A DNA stretch of 60,623 nt from Actinomycetales bacterium (GTDB lineage Bacteria; Actinomycetota; Actinomycetes; Actinomycetales; Microbacteriaceae), in the NCBI GenBank assembly GCA_015654475.1, contig JAATGV010000033.1, positions 1-60,623 of the forward strand, written 5' to 3'. Below, in pieces: positions 26,882 through 35,781 of this stretch (its first letter is position 1; each line of letters starts with the position of its first letter). A model generated the notes under the pieces. The model had not been told where the DNA came from. It did not search any database and saw nothing but the letters and a program-made list of their open reading frames with translations. Made by a program: the position numbers and the translations under genes.

Positions 26882-27634
26882 ATGACCGAGTCACAGCATT
26901 CTCTTTCCACAATGGACGAGGCGTTGGTCTCGGTGACGCAGCGAATCAGGGACGCAGAGCGGGCGGCAGGCCGTGAGCCTGGCAGCGTGCGGCTGTTGCC
27001 AGTGAGTAAGACATTTGCTGTCGAGAGCATCCAGCATGCAATGGATCTCGGCCTCACTCGGTTCGGCGAAAACAAGGTGCAAGAGGCGCTTGCCAAGTTC
27101 GATGCGTTCGGGGCCGACCCGACGAATCCCGAATGGGCGATCATCGGTCATCTGCAGACGAACAAGGCGAAGTTTGTGGCCCGATTCGCGAGTGAGTTTC
27201 AGGCGCTCGATAGCGTTTCGCTTGCCGAGGCGCTCGAACGCCGACTTGAAGCGGAAGACCGGGTGCTCGACGTCCTCATCCAAGTCAATACCTCGGGTGA
27301 GGCTTCCAAATCGGGCGTAGCCGCAGATAGCGTCGAGGCTATGCTCGGTCCAATCATGCGCCTCGATCGGGTTACTCTCCGCGGTTTTATGACTATCGCA
27401 ACGCTTACAGATGACCAGGCCGAGGTTCGGCGTTGTTTTGCTCAGCTTCGGCAGGTTCGCGACCGGGCTCGCGACATTACCGGGCAAGAACTCGACGAGC
27501 TTTCGATGGGTATGTCGGGAGATTTCGAGACGGCCATCGAAGAAGGTGCCACTGTCGTGCGCGTTGGCAGCGCACTGTTTGGGCGGCGGCCGGTAGCTCT
27601 TTCGAACGCGCACACGCGCACGACGGGCGCCTGA
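26882..27634 (+). CDS. yggS: YggS-family pyridoxal phosphate homeostasis protein
   Basis: A 250-residue single-domain PLP-binding protein of the alanine racemase N-terminal fold. RLLPVSKTF holds the PLP Lys at about residue 43; RFGENKVQEAL, WAIIGHLQTNKAK, GFMTIATL and LSMGMSGDFETAIEEGATVVRVGSALFG are the family blocks. It buffers intracellular vitamin B6 and has no catalytic activity known. In actinobacteria yggS is often in the division cluster near ftsZ and sepF; here it is instead followed directly by a cardiolipin synthase gene. Confidence 0.95.
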   Translation: MTESQHSLSTMDEALVSVTQRIRDAERAAGREPGSVRLLPVSKTFAVESIQHAMDLGLTRFGENKVQEALAKFDAFGADPTNPEWAIIGHLQTNKAKFVARFASEFQALDSVSLAEALERRLEAEDRVLDVLIQVNTSGEASKSGVAADSVEAMLGPIMRLDRVTLRGFMTIATLTDDQAEVRRCFAQLRQVRDRARDITGQELDELSMGMSGDFETAIEEGATVVRVGSALFGRRPVALSNAHTRTTGA

Positions 27635-27635
27635 C

Positions 27636-29087
27636 GTGGCCTTTGACTGGATCCTTATTCTTTATCTGATCCTCGACTTGTGGATCCGGATCGCAGCCAT
27701 CATCGTCGTTCCGCGCAACAGAAAGCCGGAGTCTGCACTTGGCTGGCTGCTTGCCATCTACTTCATTCCGTTGCTTGGCATGTTTCTGTTTTTTATGATC
27801 GGCAGCCCCAAGTTGCCGCGAGTGCGCCGCAAGCGCCAGGACGAGATCAATGCGTTCATTCGTTCCCAGGCGGATGTTGTCGGGTCACAGGCTCCGCCGG
27901 TCGATACCCCCGAGTGGTTTGAATCGGTTCGCGCACTCAATCAGCAGCTTGGAGCTTTTCCGCTTGTGCGGGGAAATACGACGAAGCTCATCGGCGACTA
28001 CGACGACAGTTTGCATACGATGACAGCCGCTGTGCGGGCAGCCACCAAGTATGTTCACCTCGAGTTTTACATAGTGAGCTTGGATCACAGCACGGCAGAC
28101 TTTTTTTCTGCGCTTGCTGAGGCCAAGGCGCGCGGGGTGATGGTTCGAGTGCTTTTCGACCATTGGGCAACCTGGCGCAAGCCGCGGTACCGCCAGACGC
28201 TGGCATTCTTCCACTCGGCGGGCATCGAGTACCACCGCATGCTTCCGTTGGCTCCTTTGCAGAGAAAGTTTCAGCGTCCCGATCTTCGCAATCACCGAAA
28301 GCTGCTCGTCGTAGATGGCGACGTCGCCTTCATGGGATCGCAGAACATCATCGATCAGAGTTACAACCTGAAAAAGAACATTCGGCGTGGCTTGCGGTGG
28401 GTCGACCTCATGGTCGAACTGCATGGCCCTATCGTCGCCAGCGTCGACACGGTGTTTCTGAGCGACTGGTACGCCGAGACCCAGGTGCCGCTTTCCGGGG
28501 AACTCGAGTTGCATGGCCCGGTTGACGGTCAATCGACGATCGACGCGCAAATGGTGCCGTCAGGCCCGGGTTTCGCCACAGAAAACAACTTGCAGCTCTT
28601 TTTGGCGTTGCTCGCGAATGCGCGCACCCGGGTCGTTCTGGTCAGTCCATACTTCGTGCCGAACGATGCACTCTTGCTCGCCATCGCCGGTGCCGTATCT
28701 CGTGGCGTCTCGGTTGAACTGTTCGTCTCTGAGGATGGGGATCAAGCGGTGGTATATCACGCCCAGCGCAGCTATTATGAGGCATTGCTTCGCTCGGGCG
28801 TCCAAATCTGGCTTTACCCTAAGCCTTTCATCCTGCATTCGAAGGCCATGTCGATCGATAGCGAATTTGCTGTGATCGGGTCGAGCAATATGGATCAGCG
28901 CTCGTTTGGTCTCAACTTCGAAATGTCGCTTTTCGTCCGTGGTGAGGCCTTTGTGTCCGAACTTCGCAAAATTGAGGACGCGTATCGCGATATCAGCAAA
29001 GAGCTCACACTGGAGGAATGGCTTAAGCAGCCGTTGCGGCGGACAGTGTGGGACAACTTGGCACGACTGACCTCTGCACTGCAGTAG
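27636..29087 (+). CDS. cls: Cardiolipin synthase (phospholipase D superfamily)
   Basis: A 483-residue enzyme that joins phosphatidylglycerol molecules into cardiolipin at the membrane. Two N-terminal membrane segments (about residues 4-22 and 37-58) are followed by two HKD motifs: HRKLLVVDGDVAFMGSQN near residue 218 and HSKAMSIDSEFAVIGSSN near residue 400. The GTG start lies one base after the yggS stop, without its own strong ribosome binding site, which indicates translational coupling. Length matches the bacterial Cls family. Confidence 0.95.
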   Translation: MAFDWILILYLILDLWIRIAAIIVVPRNRKPESALGWLLAIYFIPLLGMFLFFMIGSPKLPRVRRKRQDEINAFIRSQADVVGSQAPPVDTPEWFESVRALNQQLGAFPLVRGNTTKLIGDYDDSLHTMTAAVRAATKYVHLEFYIVSLDHSTADFFSALAEAKARGVMVRVLFDHWATWRKPRYRQTLAFFHSAGIEYHRMLPLAPLQRKFQRPDLRNHRKLLVVDGDVAFMGSQNIIDQSYNLKKNIRRGLRWVDLMVELHGPIVASVDTVFLSDWYAETQVPLSGELELHGPVDGQSTIDAQMVPSGPGFATENNLQLFLALLANARTRVVLVSPYFVPNDALLLAIAGAVSRGVSVELFVSEDGDQAVVYHAQRSYYEALLRSGVQIWLYPKPFILHSKAMSIDSEFAVIGSSNMDQRSFGLNFEMSLFVRGEAFVSELRKIEDAYRDISKELTLEEWLKQPLRRTVWDNLARLTSALQ

Positions 29088-29167
29088 GTTCGGCGGAGCA
29101 GGTGAGCACCCACGTAACATTTGGCCATCTATGGGAAGCTGGATAGTCGTCGACGTAGCATACGGGT

Positions 29168-29650
29168 ATGGATCCGTTGGTCGCCCTTGTGGTCGTTGCG
29201 TTGCTGCTGGTCGGCGCGACGAGCGTTGGCCTGCTCTGGAAGTCACGTCAGGGCCACGTCGTATCCCGCTCTGCGCCTACCGATTTTGACTTCGCGGCGC
29301 TCGGGGTCGACTCTAAAGCAAAGACCACCCTGCTCCAGTTTTCAACGGAGTTCTGCTCGTATTGCCCGGGCACGCGTCGTGCCCTTGGTTCGCTTGCTCG
29401 GGAGGTCGCCGACGTCTCGTTTTTCGAATACGACTTGACCGATGACGTGGAAGCGGCCAGAAGGTTCGGAATTACCAAGACGCCCACGGTGTTCGTCATT
29501 GACCGCGGCCGCACGCTGGTGGCAAGGATCGGAGGAGCGCCGCGCGTCGTCGAGTTAAGAGAGCTTCTCGCAAAGCGAGGACACGGGTCGACTGAAGTGA
29601 ACCAGCCACAACATCACGATGAAAGGAAGCGTAGCCATGCCTCTGGTTGA
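29168..29650 (+). CDS. Membrane-anchored thioredoxin-like protein
   Basis: A 160-residue protein. Residues 4-24 form one hydrophobic segment that anchors it; the thioredoxin domain follows with FSTEFCSYCPGTRRAL, a CxxC site (C63, C66) with Ser-Tyr between the cysteines, and the cis-Pro motif KTPTVFVID. In actinobacteria this gene is commonly paired with a DUF4395 membrane protein, as here; the two genes overlap by 14 bases. A role in thiol-disulphide exchange outside or at the membrane is likely. Confidence 0.88.
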   Translation: MDPLVALVVVALLLVGATSVGLLWKSRQGHVVSRSAPTDFDFAALGVDSKAKTTLLQFSTEFCSYCPGTRRALGSLAREVADVSFFEYDLTDDVEAARRFGITKTPTVFVIDRGRTLVARIGGAPRVVELRELLAKRGHGSTEVNQPQHHDERKRSHASG

Positions 29651-30149
29651 AAAGGTCAGCGAGAAGAAGCCTGGTTTCATCGATGTGCGGTGACCACGCG
29701 TCTCCGCAGGCATCACCGCCGTTCTGTTATTGGTGACTTTTTTCCTTGGCCTCATCGGGCCCTCCACTGCGGCGGAAACGAGCATCGGTGAGAGGCTGAT
29801 CGATCCGGCGTTCCTGCTGTTGCTCGTATTGGCCGTATTGTTCGCCATTGGGGCGCTCGCCAGCCCGGGAGCTCATCCATTCGGCATTTTCTATCGGAAA
29901 GTGATCGTGCCGCGGATCGCCCCGGCGACGCTGTTCGAAGCACCAAAGCCCCCACGTTTTGCTCAGCTCGTCGGACTGCTCGTGTCGGGCGTCGGAGTCG
30001 TGCTCGGTGTGTTCTTGCCGTGGGCAGTCGTCGTCGCGGCTGCCTTCGCTTTCGTCGCGGCCTTCTTGAATTCCGTATTCGGCTACTGCCTTGGATGCGA
30101 ACTTTATCTATTCGGGCAGAGACTCGGTGCTGCCAAGTCCGCTACGTAA
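29637..30149 (+). pseudogene. DUF4395 membrane protein interrupted by an early TGA
   Basis: From ATG 29637 (AAAGGAAG upstream) the frame reads MPLVEKVSEKKPGFIDVR, hits TGA at 29691-29693, and continues in frame as PRVSAGITAVLLLVTFFLGL through several membrane segments to a natural stop at 30149. DUF4395 proteins typically begin with a motif close to I-D-P-R-G-P-R, so the TGA replaces a Gly (GGA) or possibly Arg (CGA) codon. Full length would be 170 residues. Reinitiation at TTG 29727 or GTG 29730 could give a shortened protein. The Cys pair FGYCLGCELYLFG near the C-terminus is retained. A base error is possible. Confidence 0.8.
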
Positions 30150-30213
30150 CGAGCTCGCCAGACACGTTTAAAGATCGCAGCTATGCCGGTGGACTTGGCT
30201 AAAGTATGCGCAG

Positions 30214-31290
30214 TTAGGCGGGCTGCGTGCGATTGCTGATCTGGCGGGCCAGAAGCGGGTTCCACATGGCGCCTGTCGCACTCATCACAGCATCCGCACC
30301 GGCGGCACGGTAGGAGTCGTAATCGGCCTCCGATGCGACTCCGCCGACACCGATGATGGTGAATTCGTCGTCCAGGTCGTCGCGCAACCTGGCGAGGCGG
30401 GATGTCATCTCGAGTCCAGCCCATGTAATCGCGGCACCACAGACTCCACTCACTGCGCGGCCCTCTCCCGGTAGCGCCTGGTTGCCCTTGGCATCCACCA
30501 GTCGTGCCGGAATCGTATTGATCGCCGCATAGCCTTGTGCGAGGCCGTGGGTTGCCTCGACGAGTTCACGAAGAGCCTCTGGCTGCGAAAAGTAGGCAAG
30601 TTTGAGGATGAGCGGCACATTGCCGATCGTGTCTTTGATCGCCGAGACGATGGTGCGCACACGCGGAACGTCGAAGCACAAAAGGTTGGACGTGCCTTCA
30701 TTGGGGCACGAGAGGTTGACCTCGAGCACGGGGGCTCCGGTCTCGACAACGAGGCGTGCGGCGCGCACATGGTCGGCGACATACGCGTCACCGACCCCTG
30801 AAGCATCTTCCTGCTTCGTGCCTTGAAAGCTGCCGATGAGCACCTGCCCGACTCCCGCATTTTCAACTGCGCGGGCCATGTCGGGTTGCCAGACATCGGG
30901 GTCGCGAGATGGAACGCCGAATGAGTTGCTGATGCTGAGCGGTTCGGTGTAGTTGCTGTCGGCCTCAAGAGGCATAAGCGTTTTTTCGGGAGTGAGCGGG
31001 CCGTCTACCTTGACGGCGAGCACGTTGGGGAAGGGGTTGCATGGATAGGCGCCCGAACGCACGGTCTTGTAGACGCACAGGTCGTATCCCTGGTTGAACG
31101 CCGCCGTCGTATAGTTCCCGTTGAGCAGGGGGCCAGCAGGGATGCCGAACGGTTGCCAGACGGCATTTCCGAAGAATGAATGAACGGGCTGACCTGCTCG
31201 CTCAAAAGGCGGCTCATCGACCAGAGCACCGAACGGGCCCAGGTCGTAATTCTGATCGTATGTCAGCAGAGGATCATAAAAAGGCTTCAC
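30214..31290 (-). CDS. Dihydroorotate dehydrogenase-like protein
   Basis: A 358-residue FMN-dependent TIM-barrel protein. VLEVNLSCPNEGTSNLLCF is the signature of class 1 dihydroorotate and dihydropyrimidine dehydrogenases and supplies the catalytic Cys; IIGVGGVASEADYDSYRAAGAD near the C-terminus binds the FMN phosphate. The N-terminal 45 residues (LLTYDQNYDLGPFG) are not typical of classical PyrD. No pyrimidine genes are near, so it may act on another substrate. It converges with the DUF4395 gene. Confidence 0.78.
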   Translation of the reverse strand: MKPFYDPLLTYDQNYDLGPFGALVDEPPFERAGQPVHSFFGNAVWQPFGIPAGPLLNGNYTTAAFNQGYDLCVYKTVRSGAYPCNPFPNVLAVKVDGPLTPEKTLMPLEADSNYTEPLSISNSFGVPSRDPDVWQPDMARAVENAGVGQVLIGSFQGTKQEDASGVGDAYVADHVRAARLVVETGAPVLEVNLSCPNEGTSNLLCFDVPRVRTIVSAIKDTIGNVPLILKLAYFSQPEALRELVEATHGLAQGYAAINTIPARLVDAKGNQALPGEGRAVSGVCGAAITWAGLEMTSRLARLRDDLDDEFTIIGVGGVASEADYDSYRAAGADAVMSATGAMWNPLLARQISNRTQPA

Positions 31291-31713
31291 TGGGGATCAA
31301 GTATATGGCCTATGCCGGGCAAGATCGACCCGTTCGAGATTGCTCCGGCTTGCTCCGACTCGGCCCACATGCTCTGACTCGGCCCACATGCTCCGACTCA
31401 CTCTGATGAGGTCGGCCTTTTCTGCACACGCCCCCATTCGGCCAAGTCCTTCGCCCAGCAGCCAGCGGGAAAACGCCGGATTGACGTGGACTGCGTCATT
31501 TCGACTGCATACACGATGCCCGTCGCATGGGGGCGTCTGCATGTGCGCAGCGTCTATCGCATGCGAAGAGACCTTGAGCGAGGAAAGACGAGCGTACGGG
31601 AAACGGACGGGAGAAACGGGTGAGGCGAGCGATGAGAAAACTCGAGCCGCCGGAACGTGAAGCATTCCCGCGCTCGACGAGCGTCCATACCTGAGTCTGA
31701 CTCGTAGCATTGA
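31291..31713. repeat. Intergenic region with a 19-base tandem repeat (31351-31399)
   Basis: TGCTCCGACTCGGCCCACA at 31351-31369 is followed by a copy with one change at 31370-31388 and a third partial copy at 31389-31399. The remainder of this 420-base spacer between the dihydroorotate dehydrogenase-like gene and gluQ shows no supported gene on either strand; long antisense frames here are compositional. Confidence 0.6.
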
Positions 31714-32715
31714 GTGGTGAGCAACCACACTTTCGGTGCAGAGGCATCTGCGGGCAGTCGCGATGGCCAAGGTGCGGGTAGGTTCGCTCCGACGCCAAGC
31801 GGCGACCTGCACGTGGGAAACCTGCGCACCGCACTGCTTGCGTGGCTGTTCGCTCGTTCGACTGGGCGTGCGTTTGTGTTGCGCATTGACGATCTTGACC
31901 CCAATCGCTCGCGAGTCGACGTGGTTTCCGCTCAAATTCGAGATCTCGCCATGATCGGTGTCACCTTTGATCGTATTGAGGAGCGTCGGGCCACGTGCGG
32001 CCTCGCAGACGAGCAACATGTCGGCCGGAGTATCGCGATCATGCACCAAAGCGAGCGGGCGGGCGCCTACGAAGAGGCGTTGTCTGAGTTGCGCGAACGT
32101 GGAATGGTTTATGAGTGCTACTGCTCGCGCCGCGAGATTCTTGAGGCTCCCACCGCCGCGCATGCGCTGCCGGGTGCCTATCCCGGCACCTGCCGCTACT
32201 TGACCGAGGCGGAGCGCGCAGAGCGTCGCAGGGTCCGGCCCCACCCGGCGTTGCGGCTGCGCGCCGAGGTTGCGGAGTTTACGGTGCACGATGCGCTCCA
32301 CGGCGAGGTTGCCGGTCAGGTCGATGACTTCGTGTTGATGCGCGGCGATGGTACTGCTGCATACAATCTCGCGGTTGTCGTCGATGATGCCGCACAGGGT
32401 GTCGATCAGGTGGTTCGCGGGGACGACCTTCTCGCATCCACCTCGCGCCAGGCCTACCTCGGGACCCTGCTTGGGCTGCCTCCCGTCGAATACGCGCACG
32501 TGCCGCTCGTGCTTTCCCCATCAGGAGTCCGGCTCGCCAAGCGCGATGGCGCGGTCACTCTCGCCCGTCTCGCCGATTTGGGCCTGGACGCCAGTGTTGT
32601 TACCGGCCTGATGTTGACCTCGCTCGGATTGCCCCCAAATCTTGTGGATGCTCTCGGCGTGTTCTCACCAGAGGCACTGCCACTTGTGCCGTGGGTCTTC
32701 ACACCTCCAGTGTGA
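31714..32715 (+). CDS. gluQ: Glutamyl-Q tRNA(Asp) synthetase
   Basis: A 333-residue GluRS-like enzyme without anticodon domain, which glutamylates queuosine at the wobble position of tRNA(Asp). GRFAPTPSGDLHVGNLRTALLAW contains the HIGH-like HVGN; LAKRDGAVTLARL is the KMSKS-like site. CYCSRREILEA and YPGTCRYL supply a zinc-binding set. Compared with usual members (about 300 residues) there is an extra segment after VTFDRIEE, about residues 90-109, and a 20-residue N-terminal extension. Start is a pair of GTG codons at 31714/31717. Confidence 0.88.
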   Translation: MVSNHTFGAEASAGSRDGQGAGRFAPTPSGDLHVGNLRTALLAWLFARSTGRAFVLRIDDLDPNRSRVDVVSAQIRDLAMIGVTFDRIEERRATCGLADEQHVGRSIAIMHQSERAGAYEEALSELRERGMVYECYCSRREILEAPTAAHALPGAYPGTCRYLTEAERAERRRVRPHPALRLRAEVAEFTVHDALHGEVAGQVDDFVLMRGDGTAAYNLAVVVDDAAQGVDQVVRGDDLLASTSRQAYLGTLLGLPPVEYAHVPLVLSPSGVRLAKRDGAVTLARLADLGLDASVVTGLMLTSLGLPPNLVDALGVFSPEALPLVPWVFTPPV

Positions 32716-32804
32716 ACGTGACCCAACTGCGGCTTAAATCACCTTATGACGCACTATTCGCACAAGGACACGGTTGAGCCGTCGCTGGGCCGAGCAACGG
32801 TGCG

Positions 32805-32908
32805 TATAATCGATGAAACACACACGGGAGCTCGGAAATCGCCGGGCTGAGAGGAAGCAACCCGCTTCGACCGTCGAACTTGATCTGGGTAATACCAGCG
32901 CAGGGAGG
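32805..32908 (+). promoter_or_regulatory. TPP riboswitch with upstream -10 box
   Basis: TATAAT at 32805-32810 is a consensus -10 box (no clear -35). From about 32824 the leader matches the THI element: GGGAG, then GGCTGAGAGG, ACCCG, GACC, and the strongly conserved stretch around CTGATCTGGGTAATACCAGC (here with TTGATCT) ending CGCAGGGA. The riboswitch 3' end abuts GGGAGGAAT, the ribosome binding site of the next gene, so ligand binding probably hides it and blocks translation. It controls the thiamine-precursor transporter downstream. Confidence 0.93.
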
Positions 32909-32915
32909 AATACTG

Positions 32916-33524
32916 ATGAGTTCTCGCATGCCTTCGACACAACGCAACGTGAAGTGGCGCGTGGTCGACATTGTCGTCGCAGCCGTTCTCGGCGTGGCAA
33001 TTGGCCTTGTTTTTTGGATCTGGAACACCGTAGGCGGTCTCTGGTACGAAGCTGCAAATGCGGTTACGCCTGGTCTCGGCGGGATCGCAGTGGGCATCTG
33101 GTTGCTCGGTGGAGTTGTGGGTGGTCTCGTTATTCGAAAGCCTGGTGCTGCCCTGCTTGTCGAGGTTATCGCCGCCATCTTGTCTGCGATGATCGGCAAC
33201 GCGTGGGGGATATCGACGCTCTATTCCGGCCTGGCCCAGGGTCTCGGCGCGGAACTCGTCTTCGCGGTTTTCGCCTATCGCCGCTGGGGGCTTATGCCAG
33301 CGCTGCTCGCTGGCGCTGGCGCTGGCGTGGGTGCGTGGACCCTCGAATTCTTTCTTGGCAACATCGAGAAAGATGCAGCGTTCAACACGATCTATCTCGT
33401 CTCCCTGATCGGCTCTGGCCTTGTTCTTGCCGGCCTTTTGGGTTGGGTTCTTGTTCGCGCGCTTGCACGTACCGGCGCGCTCGACCGCTTTGCCGCAGGG
33501 CGTGAGGCACGTCGACAGGCGTGA
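32916..33524 (+). CDS. ykoE: ECF transporter S component for hydroxymethylpyrimidine/thiamine (YkoE-like)
   Basis: A 202-residue membrane protein with five to six hydrophobic segments. VVDIVVAAVLGVAIGLVFWIW and the Trp/Gly-rich loops are typical of YkoE, the substrate-binding subunit of the thiamine-precursor ECF importer. Placement right after a TPP riboswitch and before ECF ATPase and T genes supports the role. ATG 32916 is chosen because GGGAGGAAT precedes it; an earlier start would lie inside the riboswitch. It overlaps the next gene by GTGA. Confidence 0.9.
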   Translation: MSSRMPSTQRNVKWRVVDIVVAAVLGVAIGLVFWIWNTVGGLWYEAANAVTPGLGGIAVGIWLLGGVVGGLVIRKPGAALLVEVIAAILSAMIGNAWGISTLYSGLAQGLGAELVFAVFAYRRWGLMPALLAGAGAGVGAWTLEFFLGNIEKDAAFNTIYLVSLIGSGLVLAGLLGWVLVRALARTGALDRFAAGREARRQA

Positions 33525-34999
33525 GCGTCGCACAACAGGGAGCCCGGCTCGAGGCACGAGCATGGGGGTGGCGTCACGCCGGCCGAAGTGCGTGGGCATT
33601 GCCTGAACTCGACTTGGCCATCGAACCGGGGGAGCGCGTGCTTCTCGCCGGCGCATCTGGTGCGGGGAAGTCGACACTTTTGCGTGGATTCGCCTCGGTT
33701 CTCGGCGGCCAGGACGAGGGCGAGCAGCGAGGTGAACTGCTCGTCGACGGTATGCAACCCGAGCTGGTCCGCGGTCGAGTCGGCCTCGTGCTTCAAGACC
33801 CGGACACTCAGATCGTATGTGACAGGGTGGGCGACGAGGTTGCTTTCGGTTGTGAGAACCTCGGGGTGGCTCCCGAGGAGATCTGGCCGCGGGTCGAGGC
33901 AGCCCTTTCTGATGTCGGCCTCGCAGTGCCGTTGTCCCAGCACACAGGACAACTCTCGGGCGGCCAGAAGCAGCGCCTCGCCCTTGCCTCGCTATTGGCG
34001 ATGCAGCCGAGCGCGTTCCTGCTCGACGAGCCGACCGCCAATCTCGATCCATCGGGTGCACGTTCTGTGCGGGACGCGGTCGAGAGAGTGCTTGACCGCA
34101 CGGGTGCGACACTGCTCGTTGTCGAGCATCGCGTTGAACTGTGGGCCGATCTCGTCGACCGAGTCATTGTGCTCGATTCGGCAGGTCGGCTCGTGGGCGA
34201 TGGCTCGCCCAAAGCAGTTTTCGCTGCCGATTTTCAGGTGCTGTTGGATGCTGGAGTGTGGGTTCCCGGACATACTCCCTCGACGAGTGCGCGCAGGCCA
34301 GGGCCGGCGCAGACTCTGCTTGCGGCACGAGAGCTTGCGGTCGGCCGCCGCTCGACACCGCCGGTGCTCGATGATGTGTCGTTCGATATTCAGGCAGGCA
34401 AGATCACGGCGATTGTGGGAAACAACGGTGTCGGCAAGACGACGCTCTCGCTCACCCTTGCCGGCCTGCTTGCGCAAAAGTCGGGCACTCTCCGTGCGGC
34501 ACTGGAGCTGGCGCGTGGCGCGGGCGACAGCCCCATTCGATGGAAGTCGAAAGAGCTGCTTACCCGAGTCGGCATGGTTTTCCAGGAGCCGGAACACCAG
34601 TTCTTGACATCCACTGTGCGTGCCGAGGTGGAACTGGGGTTGCGCGCCCTTGGCATCCGTGGGGCGGAACTCACGGATCGGGTGACGCAGCTTCTTGGGG
34701 TGCTTGGTTTGGCCGACTTGGCGTCATGCAATCCTTTTACGCTCTCGGGCGGCCAGAAGCGCCGCCTTTCGGTGGCAACCGTCTTGGTGACGGCTCCTCA
34801 GGTCATCGTTCTCGATGAGCCGACGTTCGGCCAGGATCGTAACGGATGGATCGTGCTTGCCGAGCTGGTTGCGCAAGCGGCACGTGACGGATCGGCCGTT
34901 GTTGCGGTGAGCCACGACGAACAGTTCGTCGCCTCGGTCGCCGATGTCATTGTTGTGGCTGACGCTGGCGGCACCAAGGTTCGTGAGGTGCGCTCGTGA
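33521..34999 (+). CDS. ykoD: ECF transporter ATPase, fused double cassette (YkoD-like)
   Basis: A 492-residue protein with two ABC domains in one chain, replacing separate EcfA and EcfA'. First cassette: GASGAGKST, Q-loop LQDPDTQIVCDRVGDEVAF, signature LSGGQKQRLALASLL, Walker B FLLDEPTANLD. Second: GNNGVGKTT, VFQEPEHQFLTSTVRAEVELG, LSGGQKRRLSVATVL, IVLDEPTFGQD. The sequence EPEHQF is characteristic of ECF ATPases. GTG start and GTGA overlaps on both sides show tight coupling. Confidence 0.93.
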   Translation: MSVAQQGARLEARAWGWRHAGRSAWALPELDLAIEPGERVLLAGASGAGKSTLLRGFASVLGGQDEGEQRGELLVDGMQPELVRGRVGLVLQDPDTQIVCDRVGDEVAFGCENLGVAPEEIWPRVEAALSDVGLAVPLSQHTGQLSGGQKQRLALASLLAMQPSAFLLDEPTANLDPSGARSVRDAVERVLDRTGATLLVVEHRVELWADLVDRVIVLDSAGRLVGDGSPKAVFAADFQVLLDAGVWVPGHTPSTSARRPGPAQTLLAARELAVGRRSTPPVLDDVSFDIQAGKITAIVGNNGVGKTTLSLTLAGLLAQKSGTLRAALELARGAGDSPIRWKSKELLTRVGMVFQEPEHQFLTSTVRAEVELGLRALGIRGAELTDRVTQLLGVLGLADLASCNPFTLSGGQKRRLSVATVLVTAPQVIVLDEPTFGQDRNGWIVLAELVAQAARDGSAVVAVSHDEQFVASVADVIVVADAGGTKVREVRS

Positions 35000-35781
35000 G
35001 CTCGGCGCGCGCTGCACGCGTGAGCTCTCCGCCGTTGAACACTGTCAACCCGGTGACCAAATTGTGTGCGCTGGTGGTGCTTTCCCTGCCGCTACTTCTT
35101 ACTATCGACATCGTCAGTGCTTCGGTCGCGGTTGTTCTGATCGTGCTCGCCTCGCCGCTTGCGGGTTTTGGGCCGGTACGGCTGGCGCGACGAGCGTGGC
35201 CCCTGCTCATCATTGCCCCGATCGCCGGGATCAGCATGCTGCTGTACGCCAAGCCTGGCGGTCAGATTTTCTGGAGCTTCGGGTTGATCAACATCAGCGA
35301 AAGCTCGGTGACGCTCGCCGTGGCCGTGACGCTACGTGCCTTCGCTCTTGCGTTGCCTGCGATCGTGCTCTTTGCCGGGATCGACCCGACTGAGACCGCC
35401 TATGGTCTCATCCAGGTGGCCCATCTGCCGGATCGGTTTGTGCTGGGCACCTTCGCTGGCGCGCGTCTGGTATCGCTGTTTCTTGAAGACTGGCGTTCGA
35501 TGGAGCTCTCACGTCGTGCTCGCGGCCTCGGCGACGGATCACGCCTGCGTCGGCTGCCGGCGATGGCGTTTGTTCTGCTCGTCTTCGCTATGCGACGCGG
35601 GTCCGCCCTCGCTACGGCCATGGAGGCGCGGGGGTTTGGCGCGCCCGGCAAGCGCAGCCATGCCCGTACAAGCCGATTGGGGTGGATCGATCTGGCCCTG
35701 CTTGTCGGCTGTGTGCTGATCATGGCGATTGCGATATCCGTCGCAGTTGTTGCGGGCACATTCCGGGTGGTCGGATCGTGA
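34996..35781 (+). CDS. ykoC: ECF transporter transmembrane component (YkoC-like)
   Basis: A 261-residue T component (EcfT family) with about six hydrophobic segments. NTVNPVTKLCALVVLSLPLL is the N-terminal family motif; SRRARGLGDGS and ATAMEARGFGA are the two Ala-Arg-Gly motifs in the coupling helices that contact the ATPases. It completes the thiamine-precursor importer with the two preceding genes. Confidence 0.93.
   Translation: MSSARAARVSSPPLNTVNPVTKLCALVVLSLPLLLTIDIVSASVAVVLIVLASPLAGFGPVRLARRAWPLLIIAPIAGISMLLYAKPGGQIFWSFGLINISESSVTLAVAVTLRAFALALPAIVLFAGIDPTETAYGLIQVAHLPDRFVLGTFAGARLVSLFLEDWRSMELSRRARGLGDGSRLRRLPAMAFVLLVFAMRRGSALATAMEARGFGAPGKRSHARTSRLGWIDLALLVGCVLIMAIAISVAVVAGTFRVVGS

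Noticed and set aside
29691-29693. UGA in DUF4395 read as glycine or selenocysteine
   Set aside because: UGA ends many genes here, including all GTGA and ATGA overlaps, and no selenocysteine hairpin or Cys-aligned position is seen.
31297-32499. 400-codon open frame on the minus strand opposite gluQ
   Set aside because: It mirrors GC-rich codons of gluQ, runs through the tandem repeat and has no ribosome binding site or recognisable domain.
32754-34112. 452-codon open frame on the minus strand opposite ykoE/ykoD
   Set aside because: It overlaps the TPP riboswitch and two well-identified genes; the translation is Arg/Pro/Ala-rich and low quality.
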